11,250 bases of DNA from Ruminococcaceae bacterium UBA4958 (lineage in GTDB: Bacteria > Bacillota > Clostridia > Oscillospirales > Acutalibacteraceae): assembly GCA_002397355.1 (NCBI GenBank), contig DHAI01000079.1, positions 11,126 through 22,375 on the forward strand, in the 5' to 3' direction. Positions 1-7,334 of this stretch are shown here, in pieces. Within the stretch, counting starts at the first letter, position 1, and each line of letters starts with the position of its first letter. Position numbers and translations under genes: made by a program. The notes beneath the pieces were generated by a model, which was not told the origin of the DNA, did no database searches, and saw only the letters and a list, made by a program, of their open reading frames with translations.

Positions 1-45
1 AGGATGCGCCGGCTTTTTCTCGGATCTCCGGAAGGAAAAGGTCCG

Positions 46-849
46 CTACATGGAACGGGACTTGTCCATGCAGGCGCGCATCGCGTCGATCACGGCGGAG
101 CGGAACCCGCCGCGCTCCAGCGCGGCCACCGCCTCGATCGTCGTGCCGGCGGGCGAGCAGACCATATCCTTCAGCTCCGCGGGGTGTTTGCCCGTCTCCA
201 GCACCATCTTCGCGCTGCCGAGCACGGCCTGCGCCGCGAACGTGTAGGCCTGGGCGCGCTTCATGCCGCCGGCCACGGCCGCATCCGCCATGGCCTCGAT
301 CATCAGGAAGACGTAGGCCGGCGAGCTGCCGCTGACCGCCACCACGGCGTCCATCACCGGTTCGCCGACGACCTCCGCCCTGCCGAAGCTGCCGAACAGC
401 CGCAGGAGCTCTTCCCGCTCTCCCGGCGTCACGAGCCCGTTGGGACAGAGCGCCGTCATGCCCTCCCGCACCAGAGCGGGCGTGTTCGGCATGGCCCGGA
501 CCAGCTTGCGGTCCCCGCCGAACGCCCCCCGCAGCTTCGCAAGCGTCCAACCCGCCAGGAGGGAGACGACCACGCAGTTTTCCGGCACGGCGTCCGCGAT
601 CTCCGCGATCACCTCCGCGCCGGACTGCGGCTTCACGGCGAGCACCAGAAATTCGCATTCCGCCGCGGCCTCGCGGTTGTCCGCCGCCGCGGCGATGCCG
701 AACTCCGCCCGCGCGGCCTCCAGCTTCGCCGCCGTGCGGTTGGAGGCGACGATCTCTTCCGGGCGCAGAGCGCCGGAAGCGAGGAGGCCGCCGATCATCG
801 CGCGGGCCATGCTGCCGCACCCGATAAAGCCGATCTTTTTCTTCGCCAT
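46..849 (-). CDS. proC: Pyrroline-5-carboxylate reductase (ProC)
   Basis: Catalyses the last step of proline synthesis, NAD(P)H-dependent reduction of 1-pyrroline-5-carboxylate to L-proline in the cytosol. The 267-residue product has the usual family length. It opens with a Rossmann dinucleotide-binding loop (GFIGCGSMARAMI, residues 7-19), then SNRT at 36-39 (the position that reads the NADP 2'-phosphate), AVKP at 71-74, RAMPNTPA at 118-125 and SGSSPAYVF at 173-181. The C-terminal signature lies near 223-250 and contains KDMVCSPAGTT and the end ERGGFR. An in-frame ATG ten codons upstream exists, but starting at 849 puts the Rossmann strand at the normal distance and leaves a GGGGAAAG ribosome binding site about 6 nt before the ATG. 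It is the third gene of the mtnA-deoD-proC operon, 19 nt after deoD. Its presence beside nucleoside salvage genes is unexplained. The protein looks complete and intact. Confidence 0.96.
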   Translation of the reverse strand: MAKKKIGFIGCGSMARAMIGGLLASGALRPEEIVASNRTAAKLEAARAEFGIAAAADNREAAAECEFLVLAVKPQSGAEVIAEIADAVPENCVVVSLLAGWTLAKLRGAFGGDRKLVRAMPNTPALVREGMTALCPNGLVTPGEREELLRLFGSFGRAEVVGEPVMDAVVAVSGSSPAYVFLMIEAMADAAVAGGMKRAQAYTFAAQAVLGSAKMVLETGKHPAELKDMVCSPAGTTIEAVAALERGGFRSAVIDAMRACMDKSRSM

Positions 850-868
850 GGTTTCTTTCCCCTTCCGC

Positions 869-1597
869 TCAGCCCGCATAATCGAGCGCCGTCTCCAGCG
901 CGACCTTCATCATGTCGGTGAAGGACTCCTGGCGCTCGGCGGCGGAAAGCGCCTCCCCGGTGAACAGATGGTCGGAGACCGTGAGGACGCTCAGCGCCTT
1001 CTTGTGGCAGGCCGCCGCGGTCCAGTAAAGCCCGGCGGTCTCCATCTCCACGGCGAGGATGCCGAGGTCGCGCATCTTCCGGTTGATGTCCGGCTGCGGG
1101 TAATAGAAGAAATCGGAGGTGTAGACCTGCCCGACGACCACGTGCACGCCGAGCTTCTTTGCCGCCGCGACGGACTTTTCCAGCATGCCGTAATCGGCCG
1201 ACGGGGTGAAATACCCCGGCAGGCCGTAGGCTGCGCCGTAGTTGGAGTTGGTGGAGGCCGCCATCGCGACAACCACGTCGCGCAGCTTCACGCCGTCGGC
1301 GATGCCGCCCGCCGAACCGATGCGGACGATGGCGTCCACGCCGAACTGCGTGTACAGCTCGCCGGCATAGATGCCCATGGAGGGGACGCCCATGCCGCTG
1401 CCCATTACGGAGATCTTCTTCCCTTTGTAAACGCCGGTGAAACCGAGCATATTGCGCACCGTGTTGAAGCAGACGGCGTTTTCCAGGAAATGGTCCGCCA
1501 CATATTTCGCGCGCAGCGGGTCGCCGGGAAGCAGGACCACCTTCGCGATCTCCCCGTCGGTTACGGAAATGCTCTCGGAAATGGATGACTTTGTCAT
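869..1597 (-). CDS. deoD: DeoD-type purine nucleoside phosphorylase
   Basis: Reversibly cleaves purine (deoxy)nucleosides with phosphate to give the free base and (deoxy)ribose-1-phosphate; family members are cytosolic hexamers. The 242-residue product matches the family in length. Visible landmarks are PGDPLRAKY at 24-32, and Arg29, Arg48 and Arg92 at the phosphate-site positions. Further on are GSGMGVPS at 66-73, RIGSAGG at 92-98, VEMET at 183-187 (base/ribose contacts), and SDH at 208-210 with AAERQ at 219-223, which hold the catalytic Asp209 and Arg222. Two departures from the enteric and Bacillus enzymes are visible. The His near the N-terminus that contacts the ribose 5'-hydroxyl aligns with Ser9, and GHGMG is GSGMG. 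This could mean a preference for 5'-modified nucleosides (inference). The start at 1597 is preceded by an AAGGAAGG ribosome binding site. It lies 21 nt after mtnA and 19 nt before proC. MTA phosphorylase is an alternative role, but the fold family is clearly DeoD-like. Confidence 0.92.
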   Translation of the reverse strand: MTKSSISESISVTDGEIAKVVLLPGDPLRAKYVADHFLENAVCFNTVRNMLGFTGVYKGKKISVMGSGMGVPSMGIYAGELYTQFGVDAIVRIGSAGGIADGVKLRDVVVAMAASTNSNYGAAYGLPGYFTPSADYGMLEKSVAAAKKLGVHVVVGQVYTSDFFYYPQPDINRKMRDLGILAVEMETAGLYWTAAACHKKALSVLTVSDHLFTGEALSAAERQESFTDMMKVALETALDYAG

Positions 1598-1618
1598 GGT
1601 AACATTCCTTCCTTTTCT

Positions 1619-2686
1619 TTACTGAAAGAGCTTTGCGAGGCTCTCTCCGTAGGGCGCGCGGCAGATGCCCCTCTCGGTGACGATGGCGGAGACGAGCGTG
1701 TGGTCGGTCACGTCGAAGGCGGGGTTGTAGCACTTCGTTTCCGGCAGGGCCATCGGCTCGCGGTAGAATTTTTTCTTGATCTCGTCCGGGTCGCGCAGCT
1801 CGATCTTGATCCGGTCGCCGGTCGGGCAGGCTCTGTCGACCGTGGAGGTCGGCGCGAGCACGTAGAACGGGATTCCGTAGTACCCGGCGAGGATCGCGAC
1901 GCCGGAGGTGCCGATCTTGTTGGCGACGTCGCCGTTCGCGGCGATGCGGTCGCTGCCGACGAAGCAGGCGTCCACCCAGCCGTTCTTCATCACGATGCTG
2001 GCCATGTCGTCGCAGATGAGCGTCACGTCGACGCCGGCGCGCTGCAGCTCGTAGGAGGTCAGGCGCGCGCCCTGGAGCAGCGGGCGCGTCTCGTCGGCAA
2101 AAACGCGGAACTGCATCCCGCGCTCGCGGCCGAGCAGGATGGGGCCGATGGACGTCCCGTAGCGGGAGGTGGCGAGCGGCCCGGCGTTGCAGTGCGTCAG
2201 GATGCCGTCGCCGTCATGCACGAGCGTCAGGCCGTACGCAGAGATCTTCGCGCACTGGCCGGCGTCCTCCCGTTGGATCGCGACGCACTCCTTTTTCAGC
2301 AAAGCGACGATCTCCGGCACTGGGAGGCTTTTGTGGTCCGTCACGACCTTCTCCATGCGCCGCAGGCCCCAGCTCAGGTTCACGGCCGTGGGGCGCGAGG
2401 AATCGAGGTACTCCGCCGTCTCGTGCAGCTTTGCGGCGAATTCGCCGTAAGGCAGCCCGGCGTACGGCAGGGAAAGCACGTACATCGCGTAGCCCGCGAA
2501 GATGCCGATGGCCGGAGCGCCGCGCACCTTCAGCGCATAGATCGCGTCGTAGCACTGCCGCGGCGTGTTCAGCGCAAGGCGGACCAGGCGGTTCGGCAGC
2601 TGGGTCTGGTCGATGATGACGACGCTCCTCCCGTCTTCGGAAAGCCGGATATTCTCGAACGACGCTTCCTTTACAGTCTCGTCCAT
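1619..2686 (-). CDS. mtnA: S-methyl-5-thioribose-1-phosphate isomerase (MtnA)
   Basis: Isomerises 5-methylthioribose-1-phosphate to 5-methylthioribulose-1-phosphate in the methionine salvage pathway. Homologues also act on 5-deoxyribose-1-phosphate, a product of radical-SAM chemistry. The protein has 355 residues and belongs to the eIF2B-like superfamily. Motifs in order are RGAPAIG (55-61), [10 protein letters not shown] (97-106), [10 protein letters not shown] (164-173) with catalytic Cys166, [12 protein letters not shown] (199-210), [10 protein letters not shown] (244-253) with catalytic Asp246, NKIGT (256-260) and [10 protein letters not shown] (275-284). These separate it from regulatory eIF2B subunits. 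The open frame runs 80 codons further upstream, but that extension crosses the promoter and hypA. The ATG at 2686 has a GGAGGGG ribosome binding site about 5 nt away and gives the normal N-terminus. It is the first gene of the leftward operon, transcribed from its own promoter at 2724-2752. No MtnK or aldolase gene is visible in the window. Confidence 0.95.
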   Translation of the reverse strand: MDETVKEASFENIRLSEDGRSVVIIDQTQLPNRLVRLALNTPRQCYDAIYALKVRGAPAIGIFAGYAMYVLSLPYAGLPYGEFAAKLHETAEYLDSSRPTAVNLSWGLRRMEKVVTDHKSLPVPEIVALLKKECVAIQREDAGQCAKISAYGLTLVHDGDGILTHCNAGPLATSRYGTSIGPILLGRERGMQFRVFADETRPLLQGARLTSYELQRAGVDVTLICDDMASIVMKNGWVDACFVGSDRIAANGDVANKIGTSGVAILAGYYGIPFYVLAPTSTVDRACPTGDRIKIELRDPDEIKKKFYREPMALPETKCYNPAFDVTDHTLVSAIVTERGICRAPYGESLAKLFQ

Positions 2687-2723
2687 GGTACCCCTCCGTA
2701 TCCTGATTTTTTCCACCGCTCCC

Positions 2724-2752
2724 ATTTTAACCGTTCGCCGGGAAACAGTCAA
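2724..2752 (-). promoter_or_regulatory. Sigma-70-type promoter for mtnA-deoD-proC
   Basis: Read on the minus strand, a -35 box TTGACT (2752-2747) is followed by a 17-nt spacer and a -10 box TAAAAT (2729-2724). Each box matches the consensus at five of six positions and the spacing is ideal. The predicted transcript would start near 2717 and have a leader of about 30 nt before the mtnA ATG. No other well-formed promoter was seen ahead of deoD or proC, which fits one operon. Confidence 0.75.
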
Positions 2753-2785
2753 TGCGCCCCTCCTCTTTTCGGGCGGCGGGCGGGA

Positions 2786-2814
2786 TTGATTTTTCAGCGG
2801 GAAAAGCCTAAAAT
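2786..2814 (+). promoter_or_regulatory. Sigma-70-type promoter for the hyp operon
   Basis: A -35 box TTGATT (2786-2791), a 17-nt spacer and a -10 box TAAAAT (2809-2814) lie about 45 nt before the hypA start. The predicted transcript would begin near 2821. The element mirrors the divergent mtnA promoter: same spacing, and TAAAATGG at both -10 regions. The two -35 boxes are separated by 33 nt (2753-2785). That stretch is long enough for a shared regulator, but I recognise no known operator in it. Confidence 0.72.
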
Positions 2815-2860
2815 GGAAAGGAAAAGACAGGCCCGGCGGCAGAAACGGAGATGTTTGCCC

Positions 2861-3217
2861 ATGCACGAGTATTCCGTCACCGTGCGGATCGCGAAAATCG
2901 CCTGCGACGAAGCGGAGAAGGCCCATGGCCGCGTGCGGGAAATCGACCTCGTGGTGGGCGACGAAGCCGGCTTCGTCGGCGAATCCATCCAGATGTATTT
3001 CGACGTCGTCTCCAGGGGGACGCCCTGCGAGGGCGCGCGCCTGACGATCGAGCGGGTGCGGCCGAAGCTGCGCTGCTCCTCCTGCGGGGCGCTTTTCGAG
3101 AAAAAACCGTTTTCCTTCGCCTGCCCCCTCTGCGGCGGCAACGGAACGCCGACGGAGATCGGCCGGGAATTCTATGTAAAAAGCGTGAAACTGGAGGTTT
3201 CTGACTCATGCACATGA
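2861..3217 (+). CDS. hypA: Hydrogenase nickel insertion protein HypA
   Basis: Zinc-containing nickel metallochaperone that works with HypB to load nickel into the large subunit of [NiFe]-hydrogenase after the iron centre is in place. The 118-residue product begins MHEYS, and His2 (with the N-terminal amine) is the conserved nickel ligand, which fixes the start at 2861. An ACGGAG ribosome binding site lies about 10 nt upstream. The zinc site is formed by two CxxC pairs, Cys72/Cys75 (CSSC) and Cys88/Cys91 (CPLC). [10 protein letters not shown] (45-54) and the end [12 protein letters not shown] resemble clostridial HypA proteins. It is the first gene of the hyp operon, 45 nt after a clear promoter, and its end overlaps hypB by 10 nt, suggesting translational coupling. 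The open frame extends far upstream antisense to mtnA; that part is not coding. Confidence 0.95.
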   Translation: MHEYSVTVRIAKIACDEAEKAHGRVREIDLVVGDEAGFVGESIQMYFDVVSRGTPCEGARLTIERVRPKLRCSSCGALFEKKPFSFACPLCGGNGTPTEIGREFYVKSVKLEVSDSCT

Positions 3218-3858
3218 TAAACCGCGACGTGATGACCAACATCAACGCCGAAAACGACCATATCGCCATGCACGTGAACGAATACCTGAAGCGGAAGGGC
3301 ATTTTCACCGTGAACGTGATGGGCGCTCCCGGGGCGGGCAAGACGACCTCGCTGGAGCACCTCATCAAGCTGCTGAAAGCGCCGTGCTACGTCGTGGAGG
3401 GCGACATCGAGTCCGACATCGACACGGAGCGCCTCCGCGCCGAGGGCATCCTCGCCAGCCAGATCAACACGTTCGGCGCGTGCCATCTGGACGCGCCGCT
3501 GCTGCACAACGCCGTGCACGCCATGACGCTGGAGAAGCCGGGGTTCCTGTTCGTGGAGAACGTCGGCAACCTCGTCTGCCCCGCCGAATTCTCCATCGGC
3601 GAGGACATCAAGATGCTGCAGGTCTCCGTGGCGGACGGCAGCGACAAACCGTACAAATACCCGCTCGCCTTCGAGAAGGCGGGCGTGATCCTTCTGAGCA
3701 AAATAGACCTGACGCCCTACCTCGACTTCGACGAGGACTTCTTCCTGAAAGGCGTGCGCCACCTGAACCCGAACGTGCCCGTCTTCAAGGTCTGCGGCAA
3801 AACGGGAGAAGGCTACGCCGAAGCGGCGAAGTGGCTGGCCGAAAGGGCCGGAAAATGA
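3208..3858 (+). CDS. hypB: Hydrogenase nickel incorporation GTPase HypB
   Basis: GTPase of the SIMIBI class that powers nickel delivery to the hydrogenase large subunit together with HypA. The 216-residue protein consists essentially of the GTPase domain. It shows a Walker A loop GAPGAGKTT (39-47), VEGDIESDID (63-72), ACHLDA (91-96) with the metal-binding Cys92-His93 pair, and ENVGNLVCP (117-125) with Cys124. SKIDL (164-168) stands where many GTPases have NKxD, and TGEG (199-202) follows. The start at 3208 has a GGAGG site 10 nt upstream. An ATG at 3214 would overlap the hypA stop but is poorly spaced. It lacks both the N-terminal CxxCxC nickel site of the E. coli protein and the His-rich stretch of some homologues, so no nickel-storage function is expected. 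Its stop overlaps the hypF start by 4 nt (ATGA). Confidence 0.96.
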   Translation: MHMINRDVMTNINAENDHIAMHVNEYLKRKGIFTVNVMGAPGAGKTTSLEHLIKLLKAPCYVVEGDIESDIDTERLRAEGILASQINTFGACHLDAPLLHNAVHAMTLEKPGFLFVENVGNLVCPAEFSIGEDIKMLQVSVADGSDKPYKYPLAFEKAGVILLSKIDLTPYLDFDEDFFLKGVRHLNPNVPVFKVCGKTGEGYAEAAKWLAERAGK

Positions 3859-6056
3859 CCGTCCGGCTCTTTGTGACCGGGCGCGTGCAGGGCGTCGGCT
3901 TCCGGCCGTCGGTCTGCCGCATCGCCCGCGCGCTCGGCGTCCCGGGCGAGGTCCGGAACACCGGCGGCACCGCCGAGATCTTCTGCAACGCCGGGGGCGA
4001 ACTGCTCCGCCGGTTCACGGAAGCGGTCCGGCGGCTGCCCCCGCCGGCCCGGGTGGAGAACATCGCCGCCGAGGAGGTTCCCGCGCGGCGGTTCTCCGGC
4101 TTTTCGATCGCGGAGAGCGGCGGCAGGCCGCGCTTTCCCGTGCTGCCCGCCGATCTCGCCGTGTGCCCGGACTGCCTGCGCGAGATGCGCGACCCGGAAA
4201 ACCCGCGCTACCGCTACCCGTTCCTCTCCTGCGCGCAGTGCGGCCCGCGCTACACCATCATCCGGAAACTCCCCTACGACCGCGAGCGCACCACGATGGA
4301 CGCTTTTCCGATGTGCCCGCTGTGCGCGCGCGAGTACGCCGACCCGGACGACCGCCGCTGCGACGGCCAGACGATCTCCTGCCCGGACTGCGGGCCGCAG
4401 CTCCTCGGCGACACGCGCGGCGGCGCGCATACGGAGCGGGAAGCGGCGGTCTCCGCCGCGCGGAAGCTGCTGGAAGAGGGGAAGATCATCGCCGTCAAAG
4501 CCGTCGGCGGCTACAACCTGGTCTGCCGGGCGGACCGCGAGGAAACGGTGCGTGCGCTCCGCGCGCTGAAGCGCCGGCCCACAAAGCCTTTCGCCGTCCT
4601 GTTCGCAGACCTGGACGAGCTCGCCGCCGTCTGCGAAGCGGACGAAGCGGAGCGCCGGCTCCTCCTCTCGCCGGAACGTCCCATCGTGCCGCTCCGGCGC
4701 AAGCCCGGCTGGCGGAAGGCCGTCTGCGATTGCGTGGCGGACCCGGCGGGCACGCTCGGCGCTTTCCTTCCCCCTGTGGGCCTGTACGCGCTCCTCGCGG
4801 AAAACCTGCCGGTCGTCGCGACGAGCTGCAACCGCTCCGGCGCGCCGATCCTGTTCCGCGACGCCGACGCGCGGGCATATTGCGGGGAACACCCGGAAAT
4901 CGCCGGGCTGTTCTGGAACGAGCGGGAGATCCTCCGCCCGGCGGACGACTCCGTCGCACGTGTCATCCGGGGCGCGCCGCAGATCCTGCGCCGCACGCGC
5001 GGCTATCTGCCGGAGCCGGCCGTGCGGAACGCCCCGGAGGGGGACGTGCTCGCGCTCGGCGCGCACCTGGAACCAGCCGTCTGCCTCGCTTCCGGCGGAC
5101 GGCTGTACCCCGCCGCCGTGCCCGGCGACCTGGACGAACCGGGCACGCGGGAGCTGCTGCGTCGCACGGTGGACGACCTCTCCGCCCTGCTCGGCATCCG
5201 GCCGAAAATCGTTGTGCGGGACAGGCACCCGCTCTACTATACCTCCGAGCTGGCGGGCGCTTACGGCCTGCCGGTGCTCTCCGTGCAGCACCACCATGCG
5301 CACGCGCTCTCCGTGATCGCGGAGCACGGCCTGCGCGGCCCCGTGCTCGGCGTGTGCTTCGACGGCACGGGCTACGGGGACGGCGGGGCCGTGTGGGGCG
5401 GCGAGTTTTTGCTCTGCGAGGGTTCCGCGTTCCGCCGCGCGGGCCATCTCGCGGAGATCCCGATGATCGGCGGCGACGTCTCCATGAAACAGGGCTGGAA
5501 ATCCGCGCTCTGCCACCTCGCCCACGCGGGGTGCGAAAGCGCCGACCCGCGCTTCCCCGCCGTGCGCGCCGCGCTGCGGGGCGGTGTGAACGTCATCCGC
5601 AGTTCCAGCATGGGCCGCCTGTTCGACGCCGTTTCCGCCGCGCTCGGCCTGTGCGCGGAAAACACGCACCAGGGGCGCTGCGCCGTGGCGTGCGAAAACG
5701 CGGCGCGCCGCGCGATGGGGCGCGGCGCGGAACCCGTGCCGATGGCCTTTGCCGAATCGGGCGGCGTGTTCGACCCGGCGCCGCTTTTCCCCGCGCTGCT
5801 CGCGGCGGGGGACAGGGAAGCCGCGGCGCTCGGCTTCCACTTCGCGGTGATCGGCATGGTCGTGCGAGCGGCCGTTCTCGCCGGCGTGCGGCAGGTGGCG
5901 CTTTCCGGCGGCGTGTTCGCCAACCGCATCCTGCTGGAAGGGTGTGAAAGCGAGCTTGCGAAGCGAGGCTTCGCGGTCTATTACAACCGCCTCGTGCCGC
6001 CCGGCGACGGCGGCGTTTCCCTCGGGCAGGCCTATTACGGTCTTTTGAAAGGATGA
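3855..6056 (+). CDS. hypF: Carbamoyltransferase HypF, hydrogenase maturation
   Basis: Uses carbamoyl phosphate and ATP to carbamoylate the C-terminal cysteine of HypE, the first step in making the cyanide ligands of the [NiFe] centre. All domains are present in 733 residues, close to the family norm. There is an N-terminal acylphosphatase-like domain with GRVQGVGFRP (9-18). Two zinc fingers follow, with CxxC pairs at Cys104/107, 126/129, 154/157 and 176/179. A YrdC-like domain starts around KAVGGYNLVC (215-224). The C-terminal Kae1-like carbamoyltransferase domain has VQHHHAH (477-483), DGTGYGDGG (503-511), SSSMGRLFDA (583-592) and SGGVFANR (684-691). The start at 3855 lies in an ATGA overlap with hypB, giving likely translational coupling. 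The gene is intact. Long open frames on the opposite strand here are side effects of GC-rich codon use. Confidence 0.97.
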   Translation: MTVRLFVTGRVQGVGFRPSVCRIARALGVPGEVRNTGGTAEIFCNAGGELLRRFTEAVRRLPPPARVENIAAEEVPARRFSGFSIAESGGRPRFPVLPADLAVCPDCLREMRDPENPRYRYPFLSCAQCGPRYTIIRKLPYDRERTTMDAFPMCPLCAREYADPDDRRCDGQTISCPDCGPQLLGDTRGGAHTEREAAVSAARKLLEEGKIIAVKAVGGYNLVCRADREETVRALRALKRRPTKPFAVLFADLDELAAVCEADEAERRLLLSPERPIVPLRRKPGWRKAVCDCVADPAGTLGAFLPPVGLYALLAENLPVVATSCNRSGAPILFRDADARAYCGEHPEIAGLFWNEREILRPADDSVARVIRGAPQILRRTRGYLPEPAVRNAPEGDVLALGAHLEPAVCLASGGRLYPAAVPGDLDEPGTRELLRRTVDDLSALLGIRPKIVVRDRHPLYYTSELAGAYGLPVLSVQHHHAHALSVIAEHGLRGPVLGVCFDGTGYGDGGAVWGGEFLLCEGSAFRRAGHLAEIPMIGGDVSMKQGWKSALCHLAHAGCESADPRFPAVRAALRGGVNVIRSSSMGRLFDAVSAALGLCAENTHQGRCAVACENAARRAMGRGAEPVPMAFAESGGVFDPAPLFPALLAAGDREAAALGFHFAVIGMVVRAAVLAGVRQVALSGGVFANRILLEGCESELAKRGFAVYYNRLVPPGDGGVSLGQAYYGLLKG

Positions 6057-6064
6057 ACCTTTGT

Positions 6065-6292
6065 ATGTGTGTTGCATATCCGGGCAAAATCGTCTCGACG
6101 GACGGAAAGCGCGCGAAGGTGGATTTTTCCGGCTCGCTCGCCGACGTGAACGTCTCGATGGTGGACGGGAAGGTCGGGGACTACGTGCTCGTCCACGCGG
6201 GCCTCGCCCTGCAGAAAATGGAAAAGGGGGAAGCGGAGTCGCTGCGCGTCCTGTTCGGCGAGCTGCGCGGATCGATCCATGGACGCGGTTGA
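6065..6292 (+). CDS. hypC: Hydrogenase maturation chaperone HypC
   Basis: Small chaperone that binds HypD and carries the Fe(CN)2CO unit to the hydrogenase large subunit through Cys2, which is exposed when the initiator Met is removed. Starting at 6065 gives a 75-residue protein beginning MCVAYPGKIV, the expected HypC/HupF form. GDYVLVHAG (38-46), with His44, is also typical. A second in-frame ATG at 6053 overlaps the hypF stop as ATGA and would add MNLC in front, burying the essential cysteine. I chose 6065 because Cys2 must follow the first Met and because an AAAGGA ribosome binding site ends about 12 nt before it. It lies 8 nt after hypF, and its end overlaps hypD by 14 nt. The product follows the usual HypC length. 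Confidence 0.94.
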   Translation: MCVAYPGKIVSTDGKRAKVDFSGSLADVNVSMVDGKVGDYVLVHAGLALQKMEKGEAESLRVLFGELRGSIHGRG

Positions 6293-7334
6293 GCGCCGGG
6301 AGCTGGCGGCCTTCCTGCACTCCTACCGGGGCCGTCCGCTGCGGCTGATGGAGGTCTGCGGCACCCACACCTCGGCGCTCCGGCGCACGGGGGTGCGGCA
6401 GCTCCTCCCGGAAAACGTCGCCATGCTCTCCGGGCCGGGCTGCCCCGTCTGCGTGACGCCGACGGCCTATATCGACCGGCTGGTCCGGTACGCGCTGACG
6501 CCCGGCTGCCGCGTGCTCTCGTTCGGCGACATGCTCGCCGTGCCGGGGAGCGAAATGTCCCTGGCGGGCGCGCGGGCGCGCGGCGGAAGCGTCGGCTTCT
6601 TCTATGCGCCGGAGCAGGCGTTGGAAATCGCCGGGCGGGAACCGGGCACGCGGTTCATCCTCGCCGCGGTCGGCTTCGAGACGACCGCGCCCGTATGGGC
6701 GGCCGTCGCGGAGGAGGTTCTCTCCTCCGGCCTGCGGAACGTGAAACTGCTCACCGCGCTGAAAACGATGCCGGCAGCGATGGATTCGCTCTGCGCCTCG
6801 GGACGGATCGACGGTTTCCTGTGCCCCGGCCACGTCGCCGTTGTCACGGGGAGCGAGGCGTTCCGCCCGCTCGCGGAAAAATGGCGCAGGCCGATGGTGG
6901 TGGGTGGCTTTACGGGCGGCCTGCTGCTGGCGGCGCTCTGCCGCCTCGTGCGCGAGGCTTCCGCGGGGAACGGCGGCCTCTGGAACGAATATCCGCAGTT
7001 TGTCCGGCCGGAAGGGAACCCCCGGGCGAAGGAAGCGGTCGCGCGCGCGTTCGAGCCGGGGCCTGCGTGCTGGCGCGGCCTCGGGACGCTCGCGGATTCC
7101 GGGTTGTATCTGCGCGGGGCTTACGCGGCGCTCGACGCGGGGAGCCGCGGGCTGGACGACGACCGCGCGCCGGAAGGCTGCCGGTGCGGGAACGTCCTTC
7201 GGGGAGAGCTGGAACCGCGGCGCTGCCCGCTCTTCGGCGGCGCGTGCGCGCCGGAGCACCCGGTGGGCGCGTGCATGGTCTCCCAGGAGGGCGCGTGCCG
7301 CATCGCATATCTGGAAAGCGGGGATTGCCGATGA
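6279..7334 (+). CDS. hypD: Hydrogenase iron-cofactor assembly protein HypD
   Basis: Iron-sulfur scaffold that, in complex with HypC, holds the iron while two cyanides (from HypE) and one CO are attached. The 351-residue product carries the conserved MEVCGTHT (24-31) with Cys27 and His30, GPGCPVCVTP (52-61) with the Cys55/Cys58 pair, AVGFETT (130-136) and CPGHV (182-186). The C-terminal [4Fe-4S] region has CRCG (301-304) and Cys316, Cys323, Cys332 and Cys340, with PVGACMVSQEGAC (328-340). All expected cysteines are visible, so the protein should be active. The start at 6279 is inside the end of hypC (14-nt overlap), and the stop overlaps hypE by 4 nt (ATGA). It is cytosolic. Confidence 0.97.
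   Translation: MDAVERRELAAFLHSYRGRPLRLMEVCGTHTSALRRTGVRQLLPENVAMLSGPGCPVCVTPTAYIDRLVRYALTPGCRVLSFGDMLAVPGSEMSLAGARARGGSVGFFYAPEQALEIAGREPGTRFILAAVGFETTAPVWAAVAEEVLSSGLRNVKLLTALKTMPAAMDSLCASGRIDGFLCPGHVAVVTGSEAFRPLAEKWRRPMVVGGFTGGLLLAALCRLVREASAGNGGLWNEYPQFVRPEGNPRAKEAVARAFEPGPACWRGLGTLADSGLYLRGAYAALDAGSRGLDDDRAPEGCRCGNVLRGELEPRRCPLFGGACAPEHPVGACMVSQEGACRIAYLESGDCR

Noticed and set aside
1..45. Possible terminator or next gene after proC
   Set aside because: Only a 4-bp stem (CGGA/TCCG) without a following T-run is visible, and the stretch is too short to judge.
440..1588. Plus-strand open frame of 382 codons over proC and deoD
   Set aside because: It is antisense to two clear genes, with low-complexity composition and no recognisable domain.
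1700..2860. Long plus-strand open frame upstream of, and in frame with, hypA
   Set aside because: It is antisense to mtnA and crosses the hypA promoter. HypA must begin MHE at 2861 to have its nickel-binding His2.
2687..2926. 80-codon N-terminal extension of mtnA
   Set aside because: It covers the mtnA promoter and the start of hypA, has no family match, and the ATG at 2686 has a good ribosome binding site.
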